In this document: one piece after another, positions 53,034 to 60,402 of the stretch
Numbering within the stretch: the stretch's first letter is position 1
How the letters are laid out: each line of letters starts with the position of its first letter
Assembly (NCBI GenBank): GCA_022843745.1
Contig: JALHNB010000014.1
Location: 62,001 to 126,000 of the forward strand
DNA length: 64,000 nt
Direction of reading: 5' to 3'
DNA from: Anaerolineae bacterium
GTDB taxonomy: Bacteria; Chloroflexota; Anaerolineae; Aggregatilineales; Phototrophicaceae
Program-made: the position numbers and the translations under genes
Notes under the pieces: model-generated
Database searches by the model: none
What the model was told of the DNA's origin: nothing
The model's input: the letters and a program-made list of their open reading frames with translations, nothing else

Positions 53034-54104
53034 TTAAAACTCCGATTTTGCCAGATATTCCGGGCTGCGCTGCTTCACGAATACCCGACCAATTTTCGGC
53101 TCATAGCCTTCAACCATCGGCTTAATCACGATGCCCTCGCGCAGACGGTCTGCCAACGCCGATTTGCCATTTGATGCCTCGCGCAGATCACGCCCATCCA
53201 GCCATGACCGCAGCGTCATGCCAACTGCCAGTACAGGGGCTGTTGATAGGTTATAACGTGCGGCATAATCCAGAAATCGAGCCGCATCAACGGGTGTACC
53301 GTTAACTTCAATATCAAACAGTCGCACCTCATGATTTTTCAGGCCATAGATGTTGCTCTGGATACCGGGGCCGAGCATTTCACCGCGCAGCGTGATCGCC
53401 TGAATCAGCGTATTACCCTCATCAGCGATCATTTCAGCCATCAATGTCTTCAGCGCTTCGTCCAAATTCTGGGTGCGAATCACTTTATACCAGTCATGTT
53501 CGCCGCCGGGAACAGGGATGATTCGGTAATTTCGCTGTGAAGCGATTAATTCGCCATCTCGGTAAAGTGTGGCTGACCAGTTCGAGCCTTCGAGTTTTTC
53601 AGTGATGTAGCAGGGCGAATCCATCAAATACTGATCGACAATGCCCACGAAATTTTGTGCGCTTTCGATGTCATAAGCACTCACCAGCCGGGGCAGCGGC
53701 GCAAGATTGCCCCATACCGACGGGATAATCGGCGCTTCGTATTTCGTCACACCGAGCGCTTCGGTCACATCGTCCCCAAGTCCAGCGTTATCGGAAATTG
53801 CGGGCGCAAGCTGTGCTGTGCTGCATACGATCCCTTGCGAGATATTGCCGCGCAGACGAACGGTTTTGACACGATTCTGTTCTTTTCCGGTCAGCTTTCC
53901 GGTCAGGTTCAGCTTTTCGCAAATCCAGGCGGGCAGCACACTGTCAACTGGGAAATAGATGACACTATCTCCCGGCTGAAAATCACCTTTGCCGACCACA
54001 AATTCATAGGCTTTACCTTCCAGTGAAGCCATTTCCAGGCGATCAGCATTGTCGTGCGGCCATATTCGGCCAATGCGCTCAACAGTGACGGCAAACGTAC
54101 TCAT
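53034..54104 (-). CDS. DraRnl-type ATP-dependent RNA ligase
   Basis: 356 residues resembling the Deinococcus radiodurans RNA ligase (DRB0094 family), which seals 3'-OH/5'-phosphate breaks. The N-terminal OB-like module is VERIGRIWPHDNADRLEMAS to GDSVIYFPVDSVLP. The nucleotidyltransferase motif I is EKLEGSN with the adenylated Lys170. Motif IV is REGIVIKP and motif V VFVKQRSPEYL. The ATG at 54104 begins the OB domain; the frame is open further upstream only because it runs through the adjacent Y RNA. The gene lies 22 bases beyond the 3' end of the last Y RNA and in the same orientation as rsr, which argues for an RNA repair role together with them. Confidence 0.88.
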   Translation of the reverse strand: MSTFAVTVERIGRIWPHDNADRLEMASLEGKAYEFVVGKGDFQPGDSVIYFPVDSVLPAWICEKLNLTGKLTGKEQNRVKTVRLRGNISQGIVCSTAQLAPAISDNAGLGDDVTEALGVTKYEAPIIPSVWGNLAPLPRLVSAYDIESAQNFVGIVDQYLMDSPCYITEKLEGSNWSATLYRDGELIASQRNYRIIPVPGGEHDWYKVIRTQNLDEALKTLMAEMIADEGNTLIQAITLRGEMLGPGIQSNIYGLKNHEVRLFDIEVNGTPVDAARFLDYAARYNLSTAPVLAVGMTLRSWLDGRDLREASNGKSALADRLREGIVIKPMVEGYEPKIGRVFVKQRSPEYLAKSEF

Positions 54105-54126
54105 GATTTTGTTCCTAATTATGCTG

Positions 54127-54286
54127 AAAAAAGTGGGCGGGCAAAGGGATTGAAATGGGAAATATTCTGCGCGGCTGCCAGTTTCGCCACCATCCCTCGG
54201 AGTGGGATGGGCAGGAGTCGAACCTGCACCGAAGTTGCCTTCGACAGAATCCCGATAACCCATCTACAGCGGCCCGCGCCACTTAA
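54127..54286 (-). ncRNA. Y RNA with permuted long-variable-arm tRNA module (Leu-like)
   Basis: About 160 nt. Ends pair as AAGTGG/CCACTT and CGGGC/GCCCG, and the Ro-binding signature GGGCCG then ATGGGTTATC is on the 5' strand. Inside, in permuted order, are a 5-bp hairpin CGAAG-GCAA-CTTCG (a class II variable arm), a T-arm GCAGG-TTCGACT-CCTGC, an acceptor strand CCATCCC that folds over a 7-base loop onto GGGATGG, and a Leu-type D-arm (GGTGGCGAAACTGGCAG). The anticodon arm is replaced by the Ro stem. The RNA ends in TTTTTT. Confidence 0.82.
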
Positions 54287-54293
54287 CGATGCC

Positions 54294-54409
54294 TGAAAGA
54301 AACAGGCAGACAAAAAGTTGAGGTGGGAGTTTTTACCCTCTTGCGAGAGTTCAAGGAGTCGAACCTTTGAAATCCAGATAACCCACATCTTCCGGCCCGC
54401 GCCGCTTTT
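54294..54409 (-). ncRNA. Y RNA with reduced tRNA module (T-arm and stub)
   Basis: About 115 nt. Closing stem GCGGGC/GTCTGC and the signature GGGCCG then TGTGGGTTATC pairing with CCCACCTC. The insert keeps a T-arm-like hairpin with loop TTCGACT (stem with one bulged A) and a short hairpin CTCT-CGCA-AGAG in place of the acceptor stem. No D-arm can be recognised. The 3' end is near TGTTTCTTT. Confidence 0.75.
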
Positions 54410-54417
54410 GATGCCTG

Positions 54418-54497
54418 AAAAAAGGTGGGCGGGCGAAGAATCGCACATGGGGGTAATCGTTGCAAGATAACCCATGCACAGCGGCCCGCGCCACCTT
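54418..54497 (-). ncRNA. Minimal Y RNA without tRNA module
   Basis: About 80 nt. The ends pair as AAGGTGG/CCACCTT and CGGGC/GCCCG. The Ro-binding signature is GGGCCG then GCATGGGTTATC, and GTGCATGGG pairs with CCCATGTGC. Only about 18 bases remain in the apical loop (around TTGCAAC). It starts 19 bases after the rsr stop codon and ends in TTTTTT. Confidence 0.75.
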
Positions 54498-54515
54498 ATA
54501 AAACCCTATAAAGTT

Positions 54516-56183
54516 CTAGATTTGACCACGCGCAAAGTCTGCAATTACACCTGGCGCAGCCGAGTCGAAACCGACAACGTCCATCATTCCGGCATCGTTC
54601 GGGTCGGCAATCGTGAAGCCATTGCTGGTCATCCCGACCACGACCAACTGCGCCGCGATTCCCATTTTATCACGGTAGTCGCGCAGTGCCTCTACCGGAT
54701 GCAGCGAGGGATTCGCATAAGTTTCGCTGTCGGTATAGATCACGAACGTGTCCACCGGTATCTTATGCTCCAGCGCATACAGCATCGGCTGGGCGCAGTC
54801 AGTACGTCCAAATGGCAGGCCATCCGTTGCCTTCACCACGTCGTCCAGACGCATCCGCGCTGAGATATTCAACGGCACGATCTTGTCCTGGAACGAGATG
54901 ATGCTGTATTGCGACTCGGTACGCGCTGTGACCATCGCCATCGCCGCGCTGCCATCACGCGGAGTCAACCCCGCTACACCCGCGATCATTCCCGTAGCCA
55001 TCGAGCCGGACACATCCAGCCCCAGCATCATGCGCTTGTTAGCGGGTTCGACGTTTTTGAACGCCAGCTCGAAAGCCTTGTCCAGCGCGTCCATGATGCG
55101 CGGTGTTGGTGTCCATTCCTGCTCTTTGGGAGCCGTGTAGACGTATCCGCCCCAACGATTGGTCTGTCCACGCAGGCTGTAGCCCATGGCATAGACTCGC
55201 AGCGCCGACAGCACAGCGATTGGATGCACGCGCGCCTTACGCAGCAAATCCGCATTTCCAAGCCGTTCGATGACGATTTTTTCCGATGCGCTCATCGGTG
55301 TGAGCAATCCCGCCCGCGACATCGCGCCCAGGCTGCGGATCATGGCTGTCATCGGCATTTTTTCCAACAATGCTTCCCAGACGGCGGCTTCTTTCAGCCA
55401 TTCCGTCGGCAGCGCCTCACGCGGCAGGTCGTACATAGCGATCAGCTTGAGAATCATGCTGACATCTTTCGCTTCCTGCGCACGCTCAAAGCCCCAGATG
55501 AAGGCCATCGCGTCATTTTCCGGCGTAGCGAGATCACGCGCCCATTCTGCTTCCTCGCGGCGCGTCACCCACTTGAAAATCGCGCCCTGCGTTTCGTCAG
55601 TGGGAGTCGGATGTGCCAATCGCATGACATCGGCATGAGTCCAGCCGTTGCGCTGGCGATATTTGACTGTTTGGTACGCCAGATCACGTGCATTCATAGC
55701 GGTGTACCATGCAGCCACACCCCGGCGCAGCCCACGACCCCATCCACGCAGCCCGTTAACATACTCGGCGAAGGCGAACAGGTGAGTCCCGGTGCGGCAA
55801 ATTTTCGGCAGCGCGTTCAAAGCCGCTTTGCGTGTAGCCGGGTCGCCATGACTGACTGCGAGAGCCAGCGCGAAAATTGCCGGATCATTTTTGGGCGCGC
55901 GGCCTTCCTGCGAAATCGCCAGAATTTCGTTGACGGCGCGTACACCATCTTCACGAATGCAGGCCAGGACGTTATTGGCGTTTTCGAGAGTCAGCGCTTT
56001 TTCATTGATGTAATACGTCCCGCCCTCTGACCCTAGCACCATAAATCGGGTCAGTCGCTGCCATTGATCGAGTGGGAAACTATACCCGCCCGCCGAGTTC
56101 GCGACTTGCGTTGAACCCGGAATCGGCATGGTCTGCGGCGTGTGCCGCCCGGACATGACGTTCGTTAAATATTTCTTTACCAC
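54516..56183 (-). CDS. rsr: TROVE domain protein, Ro60 orthologue
   Basis: Bacterial Ro protein of 555 residues. The HEAT-repeat TROVE ring covers about residues 20-370 (NSAGGYSFPLDQWQRLTRFMVLGSEGGTYY is split by WQRLTRF; later NALPKICRTGTHLFAFAEYV). A vWA domain follows with an intact MIDAS site (LDVSGSM near 389, FGRTDC, IYTDSE). Ro rings bind misfolded RNA in the cavity and Y RNAs on the surface, and in Deinococcus they gate PNPase. The start is a GTG at 56183 (MVKKYLTNVMSG) with AAAGGAGGT upstream; the open frame further up is Y RNA. A Y RNA precedes it and three follow. Confidence 0.95.
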   Translation of the reverse strand: MVKKYLTNVMSGRHTPQTMPIPGSTQVANSAGGYSFPLDQWQRLTRFMVLGSEGGTYYINEKALTLENANNVLACIREDGVRAVNEILAISQEGRAPKNDPAIFALALAVSHGDPATRKAALNALPKICRTGTHLFAFAEYVNGLRGWGRGLRRGVAAWYTAMNARDLAYQTVKYRQRNGWTHADVMRLAHPTPTDETQGAIFKWVTRREEAEWARDLATPENDAMAFIWGFERAQEAKDVSMILKLIAMYDLPREALPTEWLKEAAVWEALLEKMPMTAMIRSLGAMSRAGLLTPMSASEKIVIERLGNADLLRKARVHPIAVLSALRVYAMGYSLRGQTNRWGGYVYTAPKEQEWTPTPRIMDALDKAFELAFKNVEPANKRMMLGLDVSGSMATGMIAGVAGLTPRDGSAAMAMVTARTESQYSIISFQDKIVPLNISARMRLDDVVKATDGLPFGRTDCAQPMLYALEHKIPVDTFVIYTDSETYANPSLHPVEALRDYRDKMGIAAQLVVVGMTSNGFTIADPNDAGMMDVVGFDSAAPGVIADFARGQI

Positions 56184-56210
56184 TGGCACACCTCCTTTCG
56201 GCTGGACATC

Positions 56211-56354
56211 AAAAAAATGGCGGACAAAGATTGCATGTGGATGTTTTTGCTGCTCTACCAACTGAGCTACCATCTCCACAAAAGGGAGATGGGGAGGATT
56301 CGAACCTCCGACCCGCCGAGTTTGATCGATAACCCACACACGTCGGCCCGCTTG
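56211..56354 (-). ncRNA. Y RNA with permuted class I tRNA module, in the rsr leader
   Basis: About 144 nt. GCGGGC pairs with GTCCGC at the ends, and GTGTGTGGGT pairs with the strand ACATCCACATGC over ten positions; the Ro signature is GGGCCG then GTGGGTTATC. The permuted module has a T-arm (GGAGG-TTCGAAT-CCTCC), an 8-bp acceptor stem CCATCTCC/GGAGATGG closed by a 7-base loop, and a canonical D-arm (GCTC-AGTTGGTA-GAGC). It ends in seven T residues, then comes the rsr ribosome site. Confidence 0.85.
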
Positions 56355-56360
56355 AGAGTC

Positions 56361-56390
56361 AGAATATCATAAAAGATCATAAAATGTCAA
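56361..56390 (-). promoter_or_regulatory. Promoter of the Y RNA/rsr transcript
   Basis: On the minus strand a perfect TTGACA (56385-56390) is followed after 18 bases by TATTCT (56361-56366) with the extended TG two bases before it. The predicted start, near 56354, coincides with the 5' edge of the Y RNA stem. Confidence 0.7.
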
Positions 56391-56460
56391 TAGAGGTTAT
56401 GGTGGTTCAAATGTACAAAAATCTGTACAATTTTGTGCGATAAACCCCTCATTTTTGAGC

Positions 56461-56491
56461 TTGTCACAGCGTATGCTAAAAAGGCTATACT
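56461..56491 (+). promoter_or_regulatory. Possible promoter of the DUF4139 gene
   Basis: TTGTCA (56461-56466) and TATACT (56486-56491) are 19 bases apart, slightly long. The start codon at 56526 is 34 bases downstream. It is divergent from the Y RNA promoter. Confidence 0.4.
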
Positions 56492-56525
56492 GCCTTTTAT
56501 CGAAAAGAATGGATGGGAATTGAAA

Positions 56526-58532
56526 ATGAGTGAGCTTCCTGTACGCGAGATGGTTTTATACAAGCACGGTGTCGGCTTTTTTGTACGCGAGGGTGTTGTA
56601 GCAGGTGAGAATGCCGCGCTGACTTTCCGACAGGATGAAATCAACGATGTGCTAAAAAGCCTGGCTGTTTTCGATCAATCCGGTGGGCAGGTGTTGGGCA
56701 TCCATTACCAGACACCGATGGACAGGGAAGACCGTCTGGCGAACAGTTCGATTCGCCTCTCGACACAGGCCAGCCTCGTTGATTTGCTGCGCGACCTTCG
56801 CGGGCGGCGGGCATCGCTGGCCTTCGAGACAACACCGGGGACAACCGAGACTGTCACCGGGCGTGTGATCGGCATTGACCACCTGAATCAGCAGCAAAAA
56901 AATCTCGGTATGCTGCAAAATACCGATTCGCTGGTGACGATTCTGGCCGATGACGGGCAAGTGCGGGCATTCAGACTCGACATGCTGCGCTCGTTCCAGA
57001 TTCACGATACGCAGTCCAGCCACGACTTGAGCTATTTTCTCGACACCAGCATGAGCGAGGATACCCGCCGGATCGTCAACGTGCGTCTGAGCGAAGGCGA
57101 TCACCAACTGGTGGTCTACTATGTCGCGCCCAGCCCCACCTGGCGCGTGAGCTATCGCCTCGTCGCGGAAACCGACAAAGATGCTGAAACGGGTAAAGCG
57201 CTGATGCAAGGTTGGGGATTATTTGATAATCGCCTGGAAGAAGATTTGGAAGATGTCAAAGTGACCCTCGTCGCAGGACAGCCAATTTCCTTCATTTACG
57301 AGCTTTACGCCTCGCGTATCCCGCATCGCCCAACTGTGCAGGACGAATCGCGGGTCGCGCCGGGGCCGATTGAGTTCGCCGGAGCAATGAGCGATTTCCT
57401 GGAAGGCCAAACTATGGATTTAGAAGAGGCTGACGAAGTTCAATATTTCGCTGCCGAGCGACAAATGGCTCCATCTCGTGCAAGAATGATGGCGAAAGCC
57501 GCGCCAGCCCCCGCGATGAGTCGTGCGCAAATCGCTGCTTCCGCGCCGCCAAGTGCCGAAGCCAAAGATGCGGGTGAATTTTTCCAATATGCCGTAACCG
57601 CACCCGTAACCGTCAAACGCGGCGAATCGGCACTCGTGCCGATCATCGGCAGCGAAATCAGCTACAGCCGCGAACTGCTCTACAACGGCGCAAAATTGCC
57701 CACACATCCGGTTGCATCGCTGCGATTCATTAATAGCACGGGGCTAACGCTCGAACGCGGCCCGATCACAGTGGTCGAAAATGGCGATTATAAAGGTGAG
57801 GCCGTTGTTGCCTTCACCAAAGATGGCAATCAAGTTTACTTGCCCTACGCCGTCGAGTTGGGCGTGCGCATCACCGAAAATTATGAAAATAAGACCCAAA
57901 CGACAAGCCTGAGCATCCAAAACACCTATCTGGTTTATCTGGAATACGTGATTTCTGAGGCTACCTACACGCTCGAAAATACCGCCGCCAGGCCGCTGAC
58001 GGTCACAATTGAAGCGCCTATCATCAGCGATTACGAATTATTCGATACCCGCGCCGCCGATGTGACGGCGGCTACCGAACGGCGCTGGCGTGTCGATGTC
58101 CCGGCGCGTGGCAAAGCCGAATTTATCCGCAAGGAACGGCGTTTGTCGCGGCGTTATGAGGATTTGCGAAATCTGAACTACAAAAATTTGCAGCAGTTTC
58201 TCGCAAATCGCTGGTTGGACAAGTCAACTTTTCAACGCCTGACCGAAATGCTCGACACGATTCAGAAGGTCGCTGATGCCGGGTTACGAAAAAACCAGTT
58301 GAACGCCGAAAACGGAAATCTCTACAAGCAGCAGGAGCAGCTACGCGCGAATCTGGGCGTTCTCCAGCCTACAGGCCAGGAGGCAACTCTGCGCAATCGT
58401 ATCCTGAAGCAACTGGAATCGACTCAGAATCGTATCGAAGAAATTAACCGCCAACTTGACGAGGAAGACAAAAAAATCGCGCAGAATAACGACAAAGCCC
58501 AGAAAATTATCGACGGTCTCAACCAGAGTTAG
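56526..58532 (+). CDS. DUF4139 domain-containing protein
   Basis: 668 residues. The first part (VREMVLYKHGVGFFVREGVV, DEINDVLKSLAVFD) and the middle (VYYVAPSPTWRVSYRLV, EEDLEDVKVTLVAGQPISF) match the DUF4139 family of mostly beta proteins. A low-complexity Ala/Met/Pro segment lies near 310-360. A second beta region contains SLSIQNTYLVYLEYVISEATY. The C-terminal 110 residues form a coiled coil (QEQLRANLGVLQ, NRIEEINRQLDEEDKKI). No signal peptide or enzyme motif is evident. The ATG at 56526 is used because homology starts there; the open frame extends 93 bases upstream across the promoter. The function of the family is unknown. Confidence 0.85.
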   Translation: MSELPVREMVLYKHGVGFFVREGVVAGENAALTFRQDEINDVLKSLAVFDQSGGQVLGIHYQTPMDREDRLANSSIRLSTQASLVDLLRDLRGRRASLAFETTPGTTETVTGRVIGIDHLNQQQKNLGMLQNTDSLVTILADDGQVRAFRLDMLRSFQIHDTQSSHDLSYFLDTSMSEDTRRIVNVRLSEGDHQLVVYYVAPSPTWRVSYRLVAETDKDAETGKALMQGWGLFDNRLEEDLEDVKVTLVAGQPISFIYELYASRIPHRPTVQDESRVAPGPIEFAGAMSDFLEGQTMDLEEADEVQYFAAERQMAPSRARMMAKAAPAPAMSRAQIAASAPPSAEAKDAGEFFQYAVTAPVTVKRGESALVPIIGSEISYSRELLYNGAKLPTHPVASLRFINSTGLTLERGPITVVENGDYKGEAVVAFTKDGNQVYLPYAVELGVRITENYENKTQTTSLSIQNTYLVYLEYVISEATYTLENTAARPLTVTIEAPIISDYELFDTRAADVTAATERRWRVDVPARGKAEFIRKERRLSRRYEDLRNLNYKNLQQFLANRWLDKSTFQRLTEMLDTIQKVADAGLRKNQLNAENGNLYKQQEQLRANLGVLQPTGQEATLRNRILKQLESTQNRIEEINRQLDEEDKKIAQNNDKAQKIIDGLNQS

Positions 58533-58588
58533 CGATTTGAACCTACCCGATTAGCGGCAAGTAAAAGCAGTAAATAAGGATTTTCACG

Positions 58589-59713
58589 ATGAACAAATTA
58601 TTGCTTTTCTTCGCGCTGATCGGGCTATTTTTAATTCCGGCCTCCTCGAATCAGGCGCAGGCTTGTGCTGAGGGTGAGATGATCGTTAACGGCGTGTGTG
58701 GTGATGCTTCGCTGGATTCGCTGAATGCGGGCTGGAATAAGATCGAGCCGGGCGGCGAAACGATGTGCGCACATGGAACACCCTACAGCTATTGGGTGCG
58801 CCCCGGTGCGCGTGATGATCTGCTGGTCTATATGGAGGGCGGTGGTGGCTGCTGGAATGCCGCGACCTGCCGCGATGATGGTCGCGAATTTAACGGCTTT
58901 TACGACAGTCGTATCACCGCGAGTGATAATCCAGCCTTTCGCGATGGTATCTTAAACATGGAGAACCCTGAAAATCCGTTTATGGATTACACGACAGTTT
59001 ACGCCCCGGTCTGCACGGGGGATGTCCATTGGGGCAATAGTGTTCACACCTATGACGACGAGGTGACGATCAATTTTAAGGGCTTCGTCAACACGTCGGC
59101 GGCGCTGGATTGGGCTTACGAGAATGCCCCTGAACCCGACTCTGTTTTTGTGACCGGATGCAGCGCGGGCAGCACCGGGTCGATTTTGCATACACCCTAT
59201 ATCATCGCGCAGTATCCCGAAACGCCTGTCTACCAGTTTGGCGATTCCCTCTCGCTGATTTTCACTGGCCCGGTTGATCTGCAAGTCGATTGGCACGCGC
59301 ACGATAATTTTGCGCAGTGGATTCCGGCGCTGGCAGAAATGCAGCCAACCGATTGGACGATGGCGAAAATGTACGCAGCAACAGCCAATTTCTACCCTGA
59401 TTATACCTTTTCGCAGTACAACTCGATTCGGGATAATGTGCAGGTGTTTTTCACTTACCCACTTGGCGGCGGCAATGGGGATGACTGGGCAAAGCTGCTC
59501 GACGCACATATCGCCGAAATTCAGCAGAACGCGCCAAATTATCGCTCCTATACCGCTGGTGGCGAGCAGCACTGCCTCACACCGCGCCCGGATTTTTATA
59601 CCTATACCATAGATGGCGTGCGCCTACGCGATTGGGTCGCGGATATAGCCAGTGGAAAAGAGGTCGAATCGCTGCACTGCGCCGACTGTGAACGGGCGGA
59701 AATCAGCCGTTAA
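58589..59713 (+). CDS. Pectinacetylesterase (Notum) family secreted hydrolase
   Basis: 374 residues with a signal peptide (about 1-24, ending NQAQA). The alpha/beta-hydrolase of the pectinacetylesterase family is recognised from the oxyanion-region sequence LLVYMEGGGGCWNAATC, the nucleophile elbow VTGCSAGSTGS (Ser near 192) and the catalytic His in GGEQHCLTPRP (near 328). Several Cys residues suggest disulfides. Family enzymes remove acetyl or acyl esters from polysaccharides or proteins; a plant pectin substrate is not implied in this organism. AAGGA precedes the ATG. Its end overlaps the convergent P460 gene by four bases. Confidence 0.9.
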   Translation: MNKLLLFFALIGLFLIPASSNQAQACAEGEMIVNGVCGDASLDSLNAGWNKIEPGGETMCAHGTPYSYWVRPGARDDLLVYMEGGGGCWNAATCRDDGREFNGFYDSRITASDNPAFRDGILNMENPENPFMDYTTVYAPVCTGDVHWGNSVHTYDDEVTINFKGFVNTSAALDWAYENAPEPDSVFVTGCSAGSTGSILHTPYIIAQYPETPVYQFGDSLSLIFTGPVDLQVDWHAHDNFAQWIPALAEMQPTDWTMAKMYAATANFYPDYTFSQYNSIRDNVQVFFTYPLGGGNGDDWAKLLDAHIAEIQQNAPNYRSYTAGGEQHCLTPRPDFYTYTIDGVRLRDWVADIASGKEVESLHCADCERAEISR

Positions 59714-60318
59714 AATCCTGTTTCTTCGGGGCAGGCGATGCGCTCGGAGAGGTTACACAAAAAATATTGAATCTCGCCGCTGCTGGAAAACCGCGCGAGC
59801 TGGCGGTAGCTGTAGGTGAAATCGGTGCTGACCTGGACTTGATGGCAGTTGAAACAGGCATTCAAGTCCTCGTCGAAGGCTGTACCATCGGGGTTAAACG
59901 AGCCGAAATTCCATTGGCCGACGCGGAGGCTGCTCAAAAAATCAGCATCCGTCCAATCGGAGCGCTTGTGAGCGATGTGAAAATTCTCGAACGGCGCGTC
60001 CTTGATATAGCGCCCCTGCTCATCCAGAAGCAGATTACCCTCGGCATCGCGACTGGCGTAATAGCCGTCGATGATGATGACCGTGTTATTCGGGAGCGTC
60101 GAGCCGGGTTGAAAGGCTTCGAAGGCGCTGCGATTAATAAACAGATCGCGTATTTTGCCGTCGGTGCGGTCAACACGGGCGTATTGCACGAAATCGTCGG
60201 GATAATTGGCCGGAAACGTGACTCCTGGCTCTCGCGAAACAACTTCCGAAGCGCAGCCAACGATCAAAAAGCAGAAAAAGCAGCAGATCAGCGCATAGGT
60301 TTTATAAAACATGGGCAA
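59710..60318 (-). CDS. Cytochrome P460 family c-type heme lipoprotein
   Basis: 202 residues. The signal peptide ends in a lipobox (FLIVGC, Cys22). The cytochrome P460 domain is suggested by FPANYPDDFVQYARVDRTDGKIRDLF at the start (split at FVQYARV) and by the sequence around WNFGSFNPDG. One heme c site is present, CFNCH (Cys155, Cys158, His159). P460 proteins oxidise hydroxylamine or nitrogen oxides in some bacteria, but many homologues are uncharacterised. It is probably anchored outside the membrane. It overlaps the convergent esterase gene at its 3' end and has no operon partner. Confidence 0.85.
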   Translation of the reverse strand: MPMFYKTYALICCFFCFLIVGCASEVVSREPGVTFPANYPDDFVQYARVDRTDGKIRDLFINRSAFEAFQPGSTLPNNTVIIIDGYYASRDAEGNLLLDEQGRYIKDAPFENFHIAHKRSDWTDADFLSSLRVGQWNFGSFNPDGTAFDEDLNACFNCHQVQVSTDFTYSYRQLARFSSSGEIQYFLCNLSERIACPEETGF

Positions 60319-60402
60319 GGTGTGTATCCAGTTGAGTCTTATTCATACTGTCATAATGCCACCGAATTCTAACAATTCTGTGAAATCGGCTTCTTCAGGA
60401 TT

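Noticed and set aside
54180-54286. A canonical tRNA-Leu gene
   Set aside because: The variable arm, T-arm and acceptor strand are Leu-like, but the D-arm lies downstream of them and no anticodon is present.
54516-56339. A 607-residue TROVE protein starting at 56339
   Set aside because: The first 52 codons overlap the Y RNA; the GTG at 56183 has a strong ribosome site and begins where the family homology begins.
56211-56354. A canonical tRNA gene
   Set aside because: A perfect D-arm and T-arm are present, but the T-arm comes before the D-arm, the acceptor strands are joined by a loop and there is no anticodon arm. It fits a Y RNA with a permuted tRNA module.
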